In this document: piece after piece, positions 1 through 7,957 of the stretch
Layout of the letters: each line of letters starts with the position of its first letter
Numbering within the stretch: the first letter of the stretch is position 1
Source of the DNA: Alsobacter soli
GTDB lineage: Bacteria > Pseudomonadota > Alphaproteobacteria > Rhizobiales > Beijerinckiaceae
Assembly (NCBI RefSeq): GCF_003004785.1
Contig: NZ_PVZS01000005.1
Location: forward strand, 124,001 to 188,000
Reading direction: 5' to 3'
DNA length: 64,000 nt
Notes under the pieces: generated by a model
Seen by the model: only the letters and a program-made list of their open reading frames with translations
What the model was told of the DNA's origin: nothing
The model's database searches: none
Made by a program: the position numbers and the translations under genes

Positions 1-300
1 AGCCGTTCCGTTCCCGTAAACTTAGCATGGTCCGCTTCAAGACCGAGCGCGCGGTTCCGCGGCATGGAGCAAAGCTGTCCACGCGCTTTGCCTCGGGCGC
101 ATCCTCGCGGGCGCGGAAATGGCCCACATTACGGCCCATGCCGCCCCTCGAAGTGCGCCGATGATGCACCCGGCGCAGCCCTTGGGAGCGATAGTGGCCC
201 GCCTGGCGCTCAGGACATCGCGTGGCGGGCTTCTTTTGCCTTCGCAGCAAGCCTTCGCCGAAGGTTCAGCCGGTGAGAACGTCGAACGGCACCGTAGGCG
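1..300. other. left-edge stretch without a convincing gene
   Basis: Only short GC-driven open frames of about 60-70 codons occur here and none resembles a protein family I know. No tRNA-like fold, hairpin with T-run or obvious promoter was seen. The adjacent response regulator gene is transcribed leftwards into this stretch, so it may simply be its 3' flank. Confidence 0.4.
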
Positions 301-672
301 CTAATGTCCCGATGCCCTGGCGATCATCTCCCTCATGAGCGCGACAAGCAGCCGATCGGGCACGGGTTTGGGCAGGAAAGGGCACCCGTCAGGAAGTTCG
401 CGGGACGGCAGCTCCTCGCCCGAGATCAGGATCACCGGTACTTCGGGCCAGCGGCTTCGGATCTCGTGCGCCAGCTCGACGCCATCCATCTCGCCGGGCA
501 TGTCGATATCGGACACTACGATGGCGAAGCTGTCAGCCTCAAGCAGAGAGAGCGCCTCATCGGCATCTCCCGCGCCGATGACCACAAAGCCGGTGTTCTC
601 CAGCATCTGCGCCATCATGAAGCGGAGTAGCAGCCCGTCCTCGACGAGCAGAACACGAGAGTGGTGGGGCAT
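301..672 (-). CDS. single-domain response regulator (REC)
   Basis: A 123-residue stand-alone receiver domain. It has the acidic pair E11/D12, the likely phospho-acceptor D55 in VVSDIDMPG, S84 in the ILISG strand and K102 in the PKP motif, which is the complete REC active site. No output domain follows, so it probably acts by protein contact or in a phosphorelay, as CheY/DivK-type regulators do. I chose the ATG at 672 because a GGAGG-like ribosome site lies just upstream; the frame stays open to 735. No histidine kinase is adjacent, so it is an orphan regulator here. The receiver call is firm; the signal and partner are unknown. Confidence 0.88.
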   Translation of the reverse strand: MPHHSRVLLVEDGLLLRFMMAQMLENTGFVVIGAGDADEALSLLEADSFAIVVSDIDMPGEMDGVELAHEIRSRWPEVPVILISGEELPSRELPDGCPFLPKPVPDRLLVALMREMIARASGH

Positions 673-879
673 TCGCGCCTCCAACCGATGGGGAATGCCC
701 GTTTCGCTTAAGCGGCCCCATTGAGCAAGTCTCATGGTAGCTTGGGAGCTATGCCGTGCTGTCTTAGAACAATTGAGAGGCTTCCGGCACGCGGGCGCTT
801 GGGTTCAAGCTTCGACGCTGGGCGCCCTCGAATAATCTCGGACCGGGTGCGGCAGCAGACCTTCCAACGGCTTCCCGCC

Positions 880-1777
880 AAGTCGATCCGTCGCGCCTCT
901 AGTTGACGAAGCGCGAAACCCGGACCACGGCCCGTGAGTGGCCACAGTCGCACTTCAAGGGCGCGCAGGCTGCGGTCGGCGGCGGCCCGACCGGCGTTGA
1001 GATGGCCGGTGCGATCGCGGAACTGTCCCGGTGGACGCTGGCGCGAGACTTTCGGCACATCGACCCCGCTTCGGCGCGCACGTTGCTCGTCGAGGAGGGA
1101 CCGCGACTGCTTGCCGCCTTTGCTGAAGAGCTGGCGCGACGTACGCCGCCGAGCGCCTGCGTGGACTGGGCGTCAAGGTGCTCGCGGGCGCAAGCGTGGA
1201 CGACGTTCGCCCGGGCTCGGTCGTGATCGCTGGGCGGGAGACGCCCTGCGGCGCCGTGGTCTGGGGCGGCCGGGATCCGGGCGACCAGCATCACCGGGCG
1301 CCCGGGGGGCCGCTCGACCGGGCCGGCCGGGTCAGCGTCGATCCGACCCTGGCCATCGCGGGGCGGGACGACGCCTATGCTATCGGCGACTGTGCTCTCT
1401 GCCTGCAGGACGGCCAGCCGTTGCCCGCCCTCGCCCAGGTTGCAAAACAGCAGGGCGAGTACCTCGGGCGCGTCCTTGGAAAACTAGGGGGGGTTCCGGA
1501 CCAGCCGTTCCTCTTCCAGAACCAGGGGAACGCGGCGGTCGTGGGCCGCAATGCGGCGGTGTTCGACTTCGGCAAGCACCATCTGCGAGGGCGTGTGGCT
1601 TGGCTACTTTGGGCGCTCGTGCATGTCTACTTGCTCGTCGGATTTGACAAGCGGCTGTTCGTAACCATGCAATGGGTCTGGCGCTATCTGACCTACGAAC
1701 GCGGCGCACAAATGATCATGCCGGACGGGCTGGTCTCTACGGTCGAGCCCTTCCTTCGCGAGCGCGCCCGAGGCTGA
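880..1777 (+). pseudogene. decayed type II NADH dehydrogenase (NDH-2)
   Basis: Remnant of an FAD-dependent NADH:quinone oxidoreductase. The nucleotide-binding motif VGGGPTGVEMAGAIAEL is read in one frame from about 975. Near 1137-1143 the frame shifts to give AAERLRGLGVKVLAGA. Near 1264 a second shift gives AAGIRATSITGRPGG, and near 1302 a compensating shift restores PLDRAGRV. From there the protein is intact through the FAD-site AIGD motif and the membrane-anchoring C-terminus (WLLWALVHVYLLVGF) to a stop at 1777. The two inner shifts lie in G runs. The N-terminal FAD-binding half is missing or unrecognisable; a trace (VDEARNPD, about 900-925) may be its linker. Either a true pseudogene or, less likely, a set of assembly errors. 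Confidence 0.8.
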
Positions 1778-2077
1778 AGCGATATCGGGCCGCAAATTGA
1801 TCCCGTGAGCGTTGGAGCTTCAGGGTGTAAATCGCGAGTCGGTTGGGGTGGCGTCGCTCGCCTAATGGTCCGCTCACTAGAACCCCAGGAAGCTCGCCAA
1901 GCTGCTCCCGAACCGCCCGCAGGTGAAGCTAGCCTGCGAAGGGAGGGGCCGTCGCTCTCACCTAGCCGGGGTCGTCGCCGGCCCTGTCGCCCTCGGGGCA
2001 AGACGGTTCGAAGGCCAGCCGAGCGTCTGGGCGGCCATCTCGTGCACCGCTCGTCGGAATGTGGCGAACGGCCGGTG
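1778..2077. other. gap without recognisable gene
   Basis: Open frames on both strands here are low-complexity arginine/proline-rich shadows with no family resemblance. No repeats or clear regulatory site were seen. Confidence 0.35.
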
Positions 2078-2314
2078 TCAGCGGTCCTCGGGCGAGTGCG
2101 TGATCCTCGGGGCCGTCACGGAATCCTCATTCGGGATATCCGGCCCCGCGCCGATCAACTCGCCCCGCTCGCGCGTCCGCGCCAAGTCCAGCCACATCTC
2201 GGCCATGTGCAGCAGCATCGCCTTATCGGTCGAGTCGCTCACCAGGCGCGCCTGTTCGAGGCATCGCTGAGCACGTTCCCGCAAGTTGCTCGCCGTTCCA
2301 GAAGGTTCACTCAT
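2078..2314 (-). CDS. small conserved hypothetical protein
   Basis: A 78-residue soluble, mostly helical protein (core NLRERAQRCLEQARLVSD, then a repeated-helix segment LLHMAEMWLDLARTRERG). Proteins with this pattern of amphipathic helices rich in Arg, Glu and Leu are common, unnamed small ORFs of Hyphomicrobiales; I know no function. The ATG at 2314 is preferred over the upstream one at 2344 because the family-like sequence starts at MSEPSG. It stands alone, with no close co-directional neighbour. Confidence 0.6.
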   Translation of the reverse strand: MSEPSGTASNLRERAQRCLEQARLVSDSTDKAMLLHMAEMWLDLARTRERGELIGAGPDIPNEDSVTAPRITHSPEDR

Positions 2315-2480
2315 GGCAGCCGAAACCGAAGAGCATGGAACCAAGTTCCAGAACGAAGTTCGTCAATGTCCGACGCCGCGATGACGCTTGCACGGCGCTT
2401 AGGGATGAGCTGGCTTCCCCGTCCTGTCGGGAGAAGCCCAAGCCGTATGCCTGCCTGAGCCCCTCCGCCAGTGAAGGCGA

Positions 2481-2975
2481 CTACGCGGGCTGGGCCACCT
2501 TCTTCGAACGCCCCCGCTTACCCGGCGCCTTGGCGGGCTCAGGCGGTTGAACCGGCTCGGGCTGCTTCCTGCGGTCCAGTCCAAGGCCCATGCCCTTGGC
2601 CAAGGCTGAGCGCGCCGCGGCGTAGCTCGGGGCGACCATGGGATAGTCCTTCGGTAGGCCCCACTTGGTCCGGTACTCGGCCGGGGTCATGCCGTACTTG
2701 GTCATGAGATGGCGCCTCAGCGACTTGAACGCCTTGCCGTCCTCCAGGCAAATGATCGCGTCCGGCCTGATCGACTTCCTGACTGGAACCGCCGGCGTCT
2801 GGGGCTCGGGTGCCGGGTCGGGTTCCGGTCCGAGGCCAGCAAGAGCGCCATGCACGCTTTGGATCAGGGCAGGAAGCTCAGCAGCCTGCAGCTTGTTGTG
2901 GGAAAGATAGGCCGAGACGATATCGGCAACCAGGTCGATTGTTTCCGTTTGTTGTTCTGTGCTCGTGGGGGACAT
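2481..2975 (-). CDS. MucR/Ros-family transcriptional regulator
   Basis: A 164-residue protein. Residues 8-48 form the conserved N-terminal helical region (IVSAYLSHNKLQAAELPALI), residues 50-66 a proline-rich linker, residues 70-125 the Ros/MucR zinc-finger-like DNA-binding fold ending in MTPAEYRTKWGLPKDYPMVAP, and the tail is basic. MucR proteins bind AT-rich DNA and repress exopolysaccharide, motility and symbiosis or virulence genes. The finger looks degenerate: C76 is present, but the position of the second Cys is D79 and the second His is replaced by Lys (RRHLMTK). Related alphaproteobacterial members with missing ligands are known to stay folded. Start chosen at ATG 2975 where homology begins. 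It is divergent from the GAF gene. Confidence 0.85.
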   Translation of the reverse strand: MSPTSTEQQTETIDLVADIVSAYLSHNKLQAAELPALIQSVHGALAGLGPEPDPAPEPQTPAVPVRKSIRPDAIICLEDGKAFKSLRRHLMTKYGMTPAEYRTKWGLPKDYPMVAPSYAAARSALAKGMGLGLDRRKQPEPVQPPEPAKAPGKRGRSKKVAQPA

Positions 2976-3081
2976 TTGCGTCACTCCGTTACAGGCAGCG
3001 CGCACGCTAGTCATCGGCGAGGCACAAGCAACTCTTTTTTCTGGGCGCCAGCGCGGTGCCTTAACTCGCCGAGATGCAAAC

Positions 3082-3106
3082 GGCCCCGCCCGGTCATGGC
3101 GGGGCC
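3082..3106. repeat. perfect 9-bp inverted repeat between mucR-like and GAF genes
   Basis: GGCCCCGCC, a 7-nt loop, then GGCGGGGCC: a very stable GC hairpin in the divergent intergenic space. No T-run follows on either strand, so a simple intrinsic terminator is not supported. It is flanked by a short direct repeat GCAAAC at 3076 and 3114. It could terminate a small transcript or be an operator or RNA element. Confidence 0.6.
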
Positions 3107-3244
3107 AGTGCTTGCAAACTAGCCAGGCTCTTGGGCGGCCTGCCAGATAATTCTGCTCGCTTTTTCTTAAAGGTCGGTTCTCAACACGTTCACTGCCCAT
3201 CAATGATTCATGGACAAGGTAAGCTCCATTGTGTGGGGGCGCGA

Positions 3245-3745
3245 ATGCCTGAGTCGAGACGCATCGAAACTCTCGAGGACCTTGGCATCCTCTATACGGG
3301 TTCCACTGCCTTCGACCGTATCTGCTTCTTGGCGACCGAGGGGCTTGGGTTTCCAATTTCGACCGTGTCGTTCCTCTATCAGGACGAGCAATGGTTCAAG
3401 GCCGCGGTTGGCCTTCAGGTGCGCTCGGCCCCTCGCGCCCATTCCTTCTGCCAGGAGGTCATCAAAGCCGACGGGGTCCTCGTTGTGCCGGATGCAGCCA
3501 AGGACTTCCGCTTTAGGCCTAACCCGCTCGTCGATGGGCCACCCTACATTCGCACCTATGCCGGCGCTCCAATCATCTACGCGCCGGGCCTGCGTCTTGG
3601 GGCTGTGTGCATCATCGACACCGCTCCCCGTGAGATCACCGCACGACATACGGCCTTTTTGGAGACGCTTGCCTTGATCTGTGTGGACCAGCTCCGGCTC
3701 GTCAAGGCCAGCAGGCTTGCTCGGCACTCCCGGGCAGCCGCTTAG
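3245..3745 (+). CDS. GAF-domain protein
   Basis: A 166-residue single-domain GAF protein, a cytosolic small-molecule or redox sensor fold. Typical GAF landmarks are visible: ICFLATEGLGFPISTVSFLY, the middle segment SFCQEVIKADGVLVVPDA, and the end strand YAGAPIIYAPGLRLGAVCIID followed by a terminal helix. This subtype (dark FCxxxI signature, no output domain) is widespread in alphaproteobacteria, often fused to kinases; here nothing is fused, so it may signal in trans. I chose the ATG at 3245 (MPESRR); ATG 3203 is an alternative. Confidence 0.78.
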   Translation: MPESRRIETLEDLGILYTGSTAFDRICFLATEGLGFPISTVSFLYQDEQWFKAAVGLQVRSAPRAHSFCQEVIKADGVLVVPDAAKDFRFRPNPLVDGPPYIRTYAGAPIIYAPGLRLGAVCIIDTAPREITARHTAFLETLALICVDQLRLVKASRLARHSRAAA

Positions 3746-3767
3746 ATGCCACACCGCCCGCCAAGGC

Positions 3768-4202
3768 CTAGGTCTTGCGCCCCTCAGGCGGTATGCGGCG
3801 ATCGGCAAGCCACCAGCATGCCCGTCCGTCGTAGCGAACGCTCTGGAGTTCGGACGATTGCGACAGGTTCGACGAAAGCGAGCTTTTGGAAACCCCGTGA
3901 CCCTGCTTGCGCATCTCGCCAACGATTTCGGCAGTGCTCAGGGGAACATTGGCCTTGGCCACAAGCTCCCGGGCCAAGACCCTTTGCCCGGTAACACGAG
4001 GTTTGCGCGCCGCTGCTCCTGGGGCCGACTGGCTTCCGGTGACTTCCTTTATGGCCTGGTCAAGGGCGATGTAGATGCGGAAATCGGGCTCGCTTCGCAT
4101 GAGCTTATCCCGCAGCTCATTGCGCAGGGCCTTGAGGAGCCCGAGAGGCGTTGTCTGGTGCGCCAGTTGCAAGGGCGAAGCGTCTTTTTGGTTTACTATC
4201 AT
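3768..4202 (-). CDS. hypothetical protein with C-terminal winged-helix-like domain
   Basis: A 144-residue protein in two parts. Residues 20-55 are a helical segment (LLKALRNELRDKLMRSEPDFRIYIALDQAI); residues 70-136 have the helix/turn pattern of a small winged helix (LSTAEIVGEMRKQGHGVSKS, then a wing ending SVRYDGRACWWLADR). This resembles the HTH region found in uncharacterised methylobacterial proteins, so DNA binding is plausible but unproven. It converges with the GAF gene with a 22-bp gap. The overlapping plus-strand frame has no family-like sequence and was rejected. Confidence 0.6.
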   Translation of the reverse strand: MIVNQKDASPLQLAHQTTPLGLLKALRNELRDKLMRSEPDFRIYIALDQAIKEVTGSQSAPGAAARKPRVTGQRVLARELVAKANVPLSTAEIVGEMRKQGHGVSKSSLSSNLSQSSELQSVRYDGRACWWLADRRIPPEGRKT

Positions 4203-4576
4203 GGCGGGTCACAACCTGTGATCCGCCGCTCCCGCCGTCAATGAGCGAGCTTCGCGTGTCGGCGCGCCTCGCACGCTTCTGAGTAATAGCCCGTCTCCGG
4301 CCCAGCAATCGCCAGGTCGAGCTTCGTCCGGACAGACCCATCTCTGCTCTTCTCTCGTTGGCGATGGCGCGCGTGCTGGCCGCGTTTCGGCTGGCCAGCT
4401 CGTTACCCAAGCCCTGGCTGGCCAACGGCTCCACCGCAGACGGTTGTGGCGAGACGGTCTTCAACTGGGGGCATTAGGAGCGGGACGAGGCTTACCTCTG
4501 GAACATTCGCTCCGCCCAAAGCCGGATTTAACCAAGGTCAGCTGTCCGGCACCATCGTCAGGAACGAACCTGCGGC
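4203..4576. other. gap without recognisable gene
   Basis: The space between two divergent genes. It probably holds promoters for both, but no clear -35/-10 pair, palindrome or repeat could be assigned. Open frames here are shadows. Confidence 0.35.
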
Positions 4577-5395
4577 ATGCCGGTTTGCTTGGCCGCAATG
4601 GTCCTCGTGTTGCGTGATCCCGGCTCCGTGCGCCTCGCCTCGCTGCTTCCCTCGTTGCTCGGGCGTGCGGGGAGGCGGGCCTGCGCGCCGGGCCTGACAG
4701 CCGAACCGATCATCCGCATTCGGCCTCCCCGCCAGCGCCTTAGGGGGCGGACGCTCGCCGGGGTGGCGCTGCTCTCCGCCGTGCTCGCGACCGGCTGCGT
4801 TGCTTGGCTCAAGCGCGGCACGCAGCCGGCGAGGCGCGAGGCTCCCATCTCGGCCGTCGATGTGAGCGTGCCGTTGCCTCCCCCTGTGGCGCCGCCGGTT
4901 GTGCCGCCAGCCCCGCCACAGGTTCCTGCTGCCCCGACCCTGTCTCCGCCGGGCTTCATCGCGCCCGCCGTTCCCGGGCTTGACGAGGGCCCGCCTGCCG
5001 CTCCCACCCCGGAGGCGCCCGCCTCGGTTGCGCCGCTGGACCCGTCTCCGGCTGCGCCCCGAGCCGCCCCGGCGCCTGAGTCCACAGCCCCTGTGTCTTC
5101 TGCGCCCGCAGACTCTAGCAAGCCCGCTCCCGACCAGCCCGGCGGGGCCGCGGGGCCTGCGCCCCACCCGGCGGCCCCACCTGCCTCCACGCTCCGACAG
5201 GCCGCGCATGCACATAGGCCGCAGCCGCGGCCTGCTGCCCACCCCGCCACGCCTGCCCCGCGGCTGGAAGAGCCTCCGGCGAGGTCGCGCCACCCCACCC
5301 ATCGCTTGACGCAGCGGCGGCCGTCCCGGCCCGCCTCGGATCGTCCTATCGAGCTTCCCGAATCCCTGAGGCCCTCCAGCGAGCCAGTCCAATGA
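4577..5395 (+). CDS. proline/alanine-rich single-span membrane protein
   Basis: A 272-residue protein. A basic N-terminal region precedes one predicted membrane span (TLAGVALLSAVLATGCVAWL, about residues 58-77). The rest is a low-complexity Pro/Ala-rich stalk (VPLPPPVAPPVVPPAPPQ and onwards) with His/Arg-rich patches near the end. Such stalks usually cross the periplasm or cell wall. It ends 10 bp before the next co-directional gene, so they probably form an operon. I do not recognise a family and start choice is uncertain (ATG 4577 or 4598). A long minus-strand frame overlaps but is a codon-composition shadow. Confidence 0.5.
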   Translation: MPVCLAAMVLVLRDPGSVRLASLLPSLLGRAGRRACAPGLTAEPIIRIRPPRQRLRGRTLAGVALLSAVLATGCVAWLKRGTQPARREAPISAVDVSVPLPPPVAPPVVPPAPPQVPAAPTLSPPGFIAPAVPGLDEGPPAAPTPEAPASVAPLDPSPAAPRAAPAPESTAPVSSAPADSSKPAPDQPGGAAGPAPHPAAPPASTLRQAAHAHRPQPRPAAHPATPAPRLEEPPARSRHPTHRLTQRRPSRPASDRPIELPESLRPSSEPVQ

Positions 5396-5405
5396 GGTTT
5401 CACCC

Positions 5406-6374
5406 ATGAGAAGAGTTGCGCATTTGATTGTCTTCGCGTTGCTCGTTTCCGCCGCCCATGCGGAGGTCGCGGGCGGCGGGGGAGGTTCGTCCGGCGCCGG
5501 CGGAGGTGGAAGCAGTGGCGGCGGACGCGGCGGTGGATTGGGCGGCGCGGTCGGGGGCGCCGTCGGTTCGGTGGGAGGAGCCGTTAGTGGGGCGGTCGGC
5601 TCAGCTGGCGGGTCTGTTGGGGGCGCGGTGGGCGCCGCAGGCGGCAGCGTTGGAGGCGCGGTGGGCAACGCCGCCGGCTCGGTGGGCGGCGCCGTTGGCG
5701 GCGTGTCCGGGGCCGTGGGGGGTGCTGTCGGCAACGCTGCGGGCGCCGTTTCAGGAGTATCCGGATCGGTCGGGGGCGCCGTCTCCGGCGCAGTCGGCGG
5801 CGTCACAGGGGCCGTGGGTGGGGCGGTTTCCGGAGTGACCGGGTCCGTCTCGGGCGTGGCGAGCGGGGCCACGGGGTCTGTGTCTGCGACGGGCTCGGCC
5901 CCTGGTTCCAGCGGGTCAGTCGCCGCCGCGGCGGCCCGAGACGCGCAGGGCTTCGTCCCGGTCGGCGTCGACGACAGCCACGGCGGTGACATTGTCTTGC
6001 CAAGGCGCCTGCTTCCATCGGAGGCGACCAGGGGTGGCGGGCGCCGCATGGTTCTCGCCAGCGTCGGCAATCTCGGATGGGTGCGGGGGGACCCTGACGC
6101 AGTGTCCTCGCTCGGGCGCGCGATGAGCCCCTCCGGGAACGTCCCAACGGGCACAGTCTCGGCCTGCCGGGCCGCCGTGGCGCGCGCCGCTAAGCGCTAC
6201 GGGGCGGTTGCTGTCGAGGCGGTCGGGTCCGGCGAGCGCGAGCGGGCGGGGCAGGGCTGGGTGGCGCCGCTCCGCATGAGGGTCCTATATGCGCGGGCCG
6301 GAGGCTACGAAGTCCGCCAGTCCGCCGTGCGGTGCAGGCTCGACGCCCGCGGCATTGTCACGGGGGCGAGCTGA
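5406..6374 (+). CDS. secreted glycine-rich repeat protein
   Basis: A 322-residue protein with a clear signal peptide (MRRVAHLIVFALLVSAAHA). A Gly/Ser linker follows, then a long repeat region at residues 43-168 built from 4-residue steps of the GGAV / GSV / GNAA type. The C-terminal domain (about residues 250-322: CRAAVARAAKRYGAVAVEAV ... GYEVRQSAVRCRLDARG) has paired cysteines and is of a type seen in rhizobial secreted proteins. It follows the proline-rich membrane protein closely. A surface or extracellular matrix role is inference; no enzyme motif is present. Confidence 0.68.
   Translation: MRRVAHLIVFALLVSAAHAEVAGGGGGSSGAGGGGSSGGGRGGGLGGAVGGAVGSVGGAVSGAVGSAGGSVGGAVGAAGGSVGGAVGNAAGSVGGAVGGVSGAVGGAVGNAAGAVSGVSGSVGGAVSGAVGGVTGAVGGAVSGVTGSVSGVASGATGSVSATGSAPGSSGSVAAAAARDAQGFVPVGVDDSHGGDIVLPRRLLPSEATRGGGRRMVLASVGNLGWVRGDPDAVSSLGRAMSPSGNVPTGTVSACRAAVARAAKRYGAVAVEAVGSGERERAGQGWVAPLRMRVLYARAGGYEVRQSAVRCRLDARGIVTGAS
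5532..5909 (+). repeat. coding tandem repeat (GGAVG-type)
   Basis: Degenerate GC-rich repeats encoding Gly-Gly-Ala-Val-Gly/Ser units, with variants GNAAG, GSVG, GVSG and GVTG. Period is 12 bp with longer 24-36 bp super-units. Such arrays expand and contract easily, so length variation between strains is expected. Confidence 0.75.
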
Positions 6375-6684
6375 GGATCGTCAGCCACAGGCGGCGGATA
6401 CAGGCTGGTGCACGACCTATTTGCCAGCGACATTCCTGGCGATGATCATTGCCGTGGTCATGTAGCCGAATGCCGGGGGGCAGCCAGATGACGCTCACGT
6501 AAGCGGGGGAGCAACCCCGGAGGAGCTCGTTCGGCGGCCGACATCCTGGCCGTTACGGCGGCGGTCAACCGCGGGCTGCTCTGCGGGAGTGCGCCGAAGC
6601 GAGAGGCCGCTCCCAGGGAACCGGAGGCAGGTCTGCTTTCCACCCTCTCCGGACCTTCTACGGACGCCGGGTAAACGCCCACCC

Positions 6685-6815
6685 AAACCGAATTATTCAG
6701 TTCAATTGAGTATACCTGAACCGAACCATCGGCCCGGTCACGTTACCGGTTCGGTTTGAGCCCCTTTCAGAACTCTAATCGAACCCCCAGATTTCGAACT
6801 GAGCAAATCGAACTG
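6685..6815 (+). promoter_or_regulatory. putative res site of the adjacent serine recombinase
   Basis: The AT-richer 130 bp just before the recombinase holds several related short motifs: AAACCGAA at 6685, GAACCGAACC at 6718-6727, its near-perfect inverse GGTTCGGTTT at 6748-6757, and direct copies of TCGAACTG at 6794-6801 and 6808-6815. Resolvase genes commonly sit beside a res site made of three imperfect inverted repeats that also covers their own promoter. The motif spacing here fits that picture; the exact crossover dinucleotide is not identified. Confidence 0.5.
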
Positions 6816-6826
6816 GGAGCACGACA

Positions 6827-7429
6827 GTGTTCGTCCGAGCCTACCTGAGAGCCTCGACAGCCGATCAGGACGCGCAACGTGCTCGCGCTGATCTGGAGCG
6901 CTTCGCCGATGAGCATGGCCTGAAGGTCGCGAGCGTCTACGTCGAGAATGAAAGCGGCGCGTCGCTGCAGCGCCCTGAGTTGTTCCGCTTGCTCCGGGAC
7001 TGCCGGAAGGGCGACATCCTTTTGGTCGAACAGGTCGACCGGCTTTCACGTCTCAACGCTGATGACTGGGAGCGCCTCAAAACCCTAATCATCGAGAAGG
7101 GCGTCCGCGTGGTGGCGTTGGACCTGCCCACTTCGTGGATTATGGCCGGCGCGGCCGACGAGATCCAGGCGCGTATGTTCGCCGCCATCAACGCCATGAT
7201 GCTGGACATGTTGGCAGCGATTGCGCGGAAGGACTACGAGGACCGGCGACGCCGCCAAGCGCAGGGGATTGCCAAAGCGAAGACCGAGGGACGTTACAAG
7301 GGTCGCCCGGAAAACAAGAGCCGAAACGACGCGATCTTACGGATGCTTCGGGGCGGCCAGCCATGGTCGGCGATCATCGCGGCAACTGGCGCGTCAAGGT
7401 CGACCTTGGCTCGTCTAGCGAAACGCTGA
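6827..7429 (+). CDS. serine recombinase (resolvase family)
   Basis: A 200-residue small serine recombinase. Catalytic Ser10 (YLRASTADQD), the DRLSR motif at 71-75 and the E-helix region (MFAAINAMMLDMLAAIARKDY) are intact, as is the C-terminal HTH (NDAILRMLRGGQPWSAII ... STLARLAKR). The family resolves cointegrates of Tn3-type transposons or plasmid multimers. GTG start at 6827, with GGGAG 8 bases upstream and homology starting at the first residue. It probably binds the repeated motifs directly upstream and autoregulates. No transposase is next to it, so it may be a relic of a larger mobile element or serve an unrecognised one. Confidence 0.88.
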   Translation: MFVRAYLRASTADQDAQRARADLERFADEHGLKVASVYVENESGASLQRPELFRLLRDCRKGDILLVEQVDRLSRLNADDWERLKTLIIEKGVRVVALDLPTSWIMAGAADEIQARMFAAINAMMLDMLAAIARKDYEDRRRRQAQGIAKAKTEGRYKGRPENKSRNDAILRMLRGGQPWSAIIAATGASRSTLARLAKR

Positions 7430-7537
7430 TCTGGCCTTCGATCGCGTCCGCCACCTCCTCTTTCCCCTACGTGACGCCCCCAAAGGCTACGCTCATCCGG
7501 TGGGGGCTTTGATGCACTGCGAGCGAAGGGCGTTACC

Positions 7538-7957
7538 ATGCCTCCCAAGCGGCCACGCCGAGCCGAAGGCGTCACTCGGTATTTGATCGTCGAGCGCAGC
7601 GAATGCCGTCTCGGCACGAATTACGCAATCAAGTGGGGCAGCCCGCACTCGGCCTACATCCAGTTCTACGGGCGCCTCCATGAGCCGCTGAAGGGGATCA
7701 GCCAAGCCTCCTTGCAGGTATCCTTGGACGAGGAACTTGAGGCGCGTGACGACCAGAACGGGGTGGGAGGGATCATCGCCGTGAAGCCCTCTATCACTTG
7801 CGTCATCAACACGACGCTCGGACATTTCGATCGCCTGTGGCAGCTTGCGTTCTGCGGAGCTTGTCGATCCGTCTACCTCTCGTGCGACGTGCCGAAGCGC
7901 GGGAAAGCTCTCATCCACTCGTGGTCGGCATCGACCGGACTGCCCGAGGATGAGTAG
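7538..7957 (+). CDS. hypothetical protein
   Basis: A 139-residue protein with ordinary globular composition (RYLIVERSECRLGTNYAIKW ... INTTLGHFDRLWQLAFC) and no membrane span or known motif. It may be cargo of the recombinase region: it starts 108 bp after that gene in the same direction. Its 3' end overlaps the convergent FkbM gene by 47 bp. The antisense frame looks less protein-like. Function unknown. Confidence 0.5.
   Translation: MPPKRPRRAEGVTRYLIVERSECRLGTNYAIKWGSPHSAYIQFYGRLHEPLKGISQASLQVSLDEELEARDDQNGVGGIIAVKPSITCVINTTLGHFDRLWQLAFCGACRSVYLSCDVPKRGKALIHSWSASTGLPEDE

Noticed and set aside
4538-6154. 538-codon open frame on the minus strand, Pro/Thr-rich
   Set aside because: Antisense to the glycine-rich and proline-rich genes; its composition is produced by the GC-rich repeats, and the plus-strand gene has a signal peptide.
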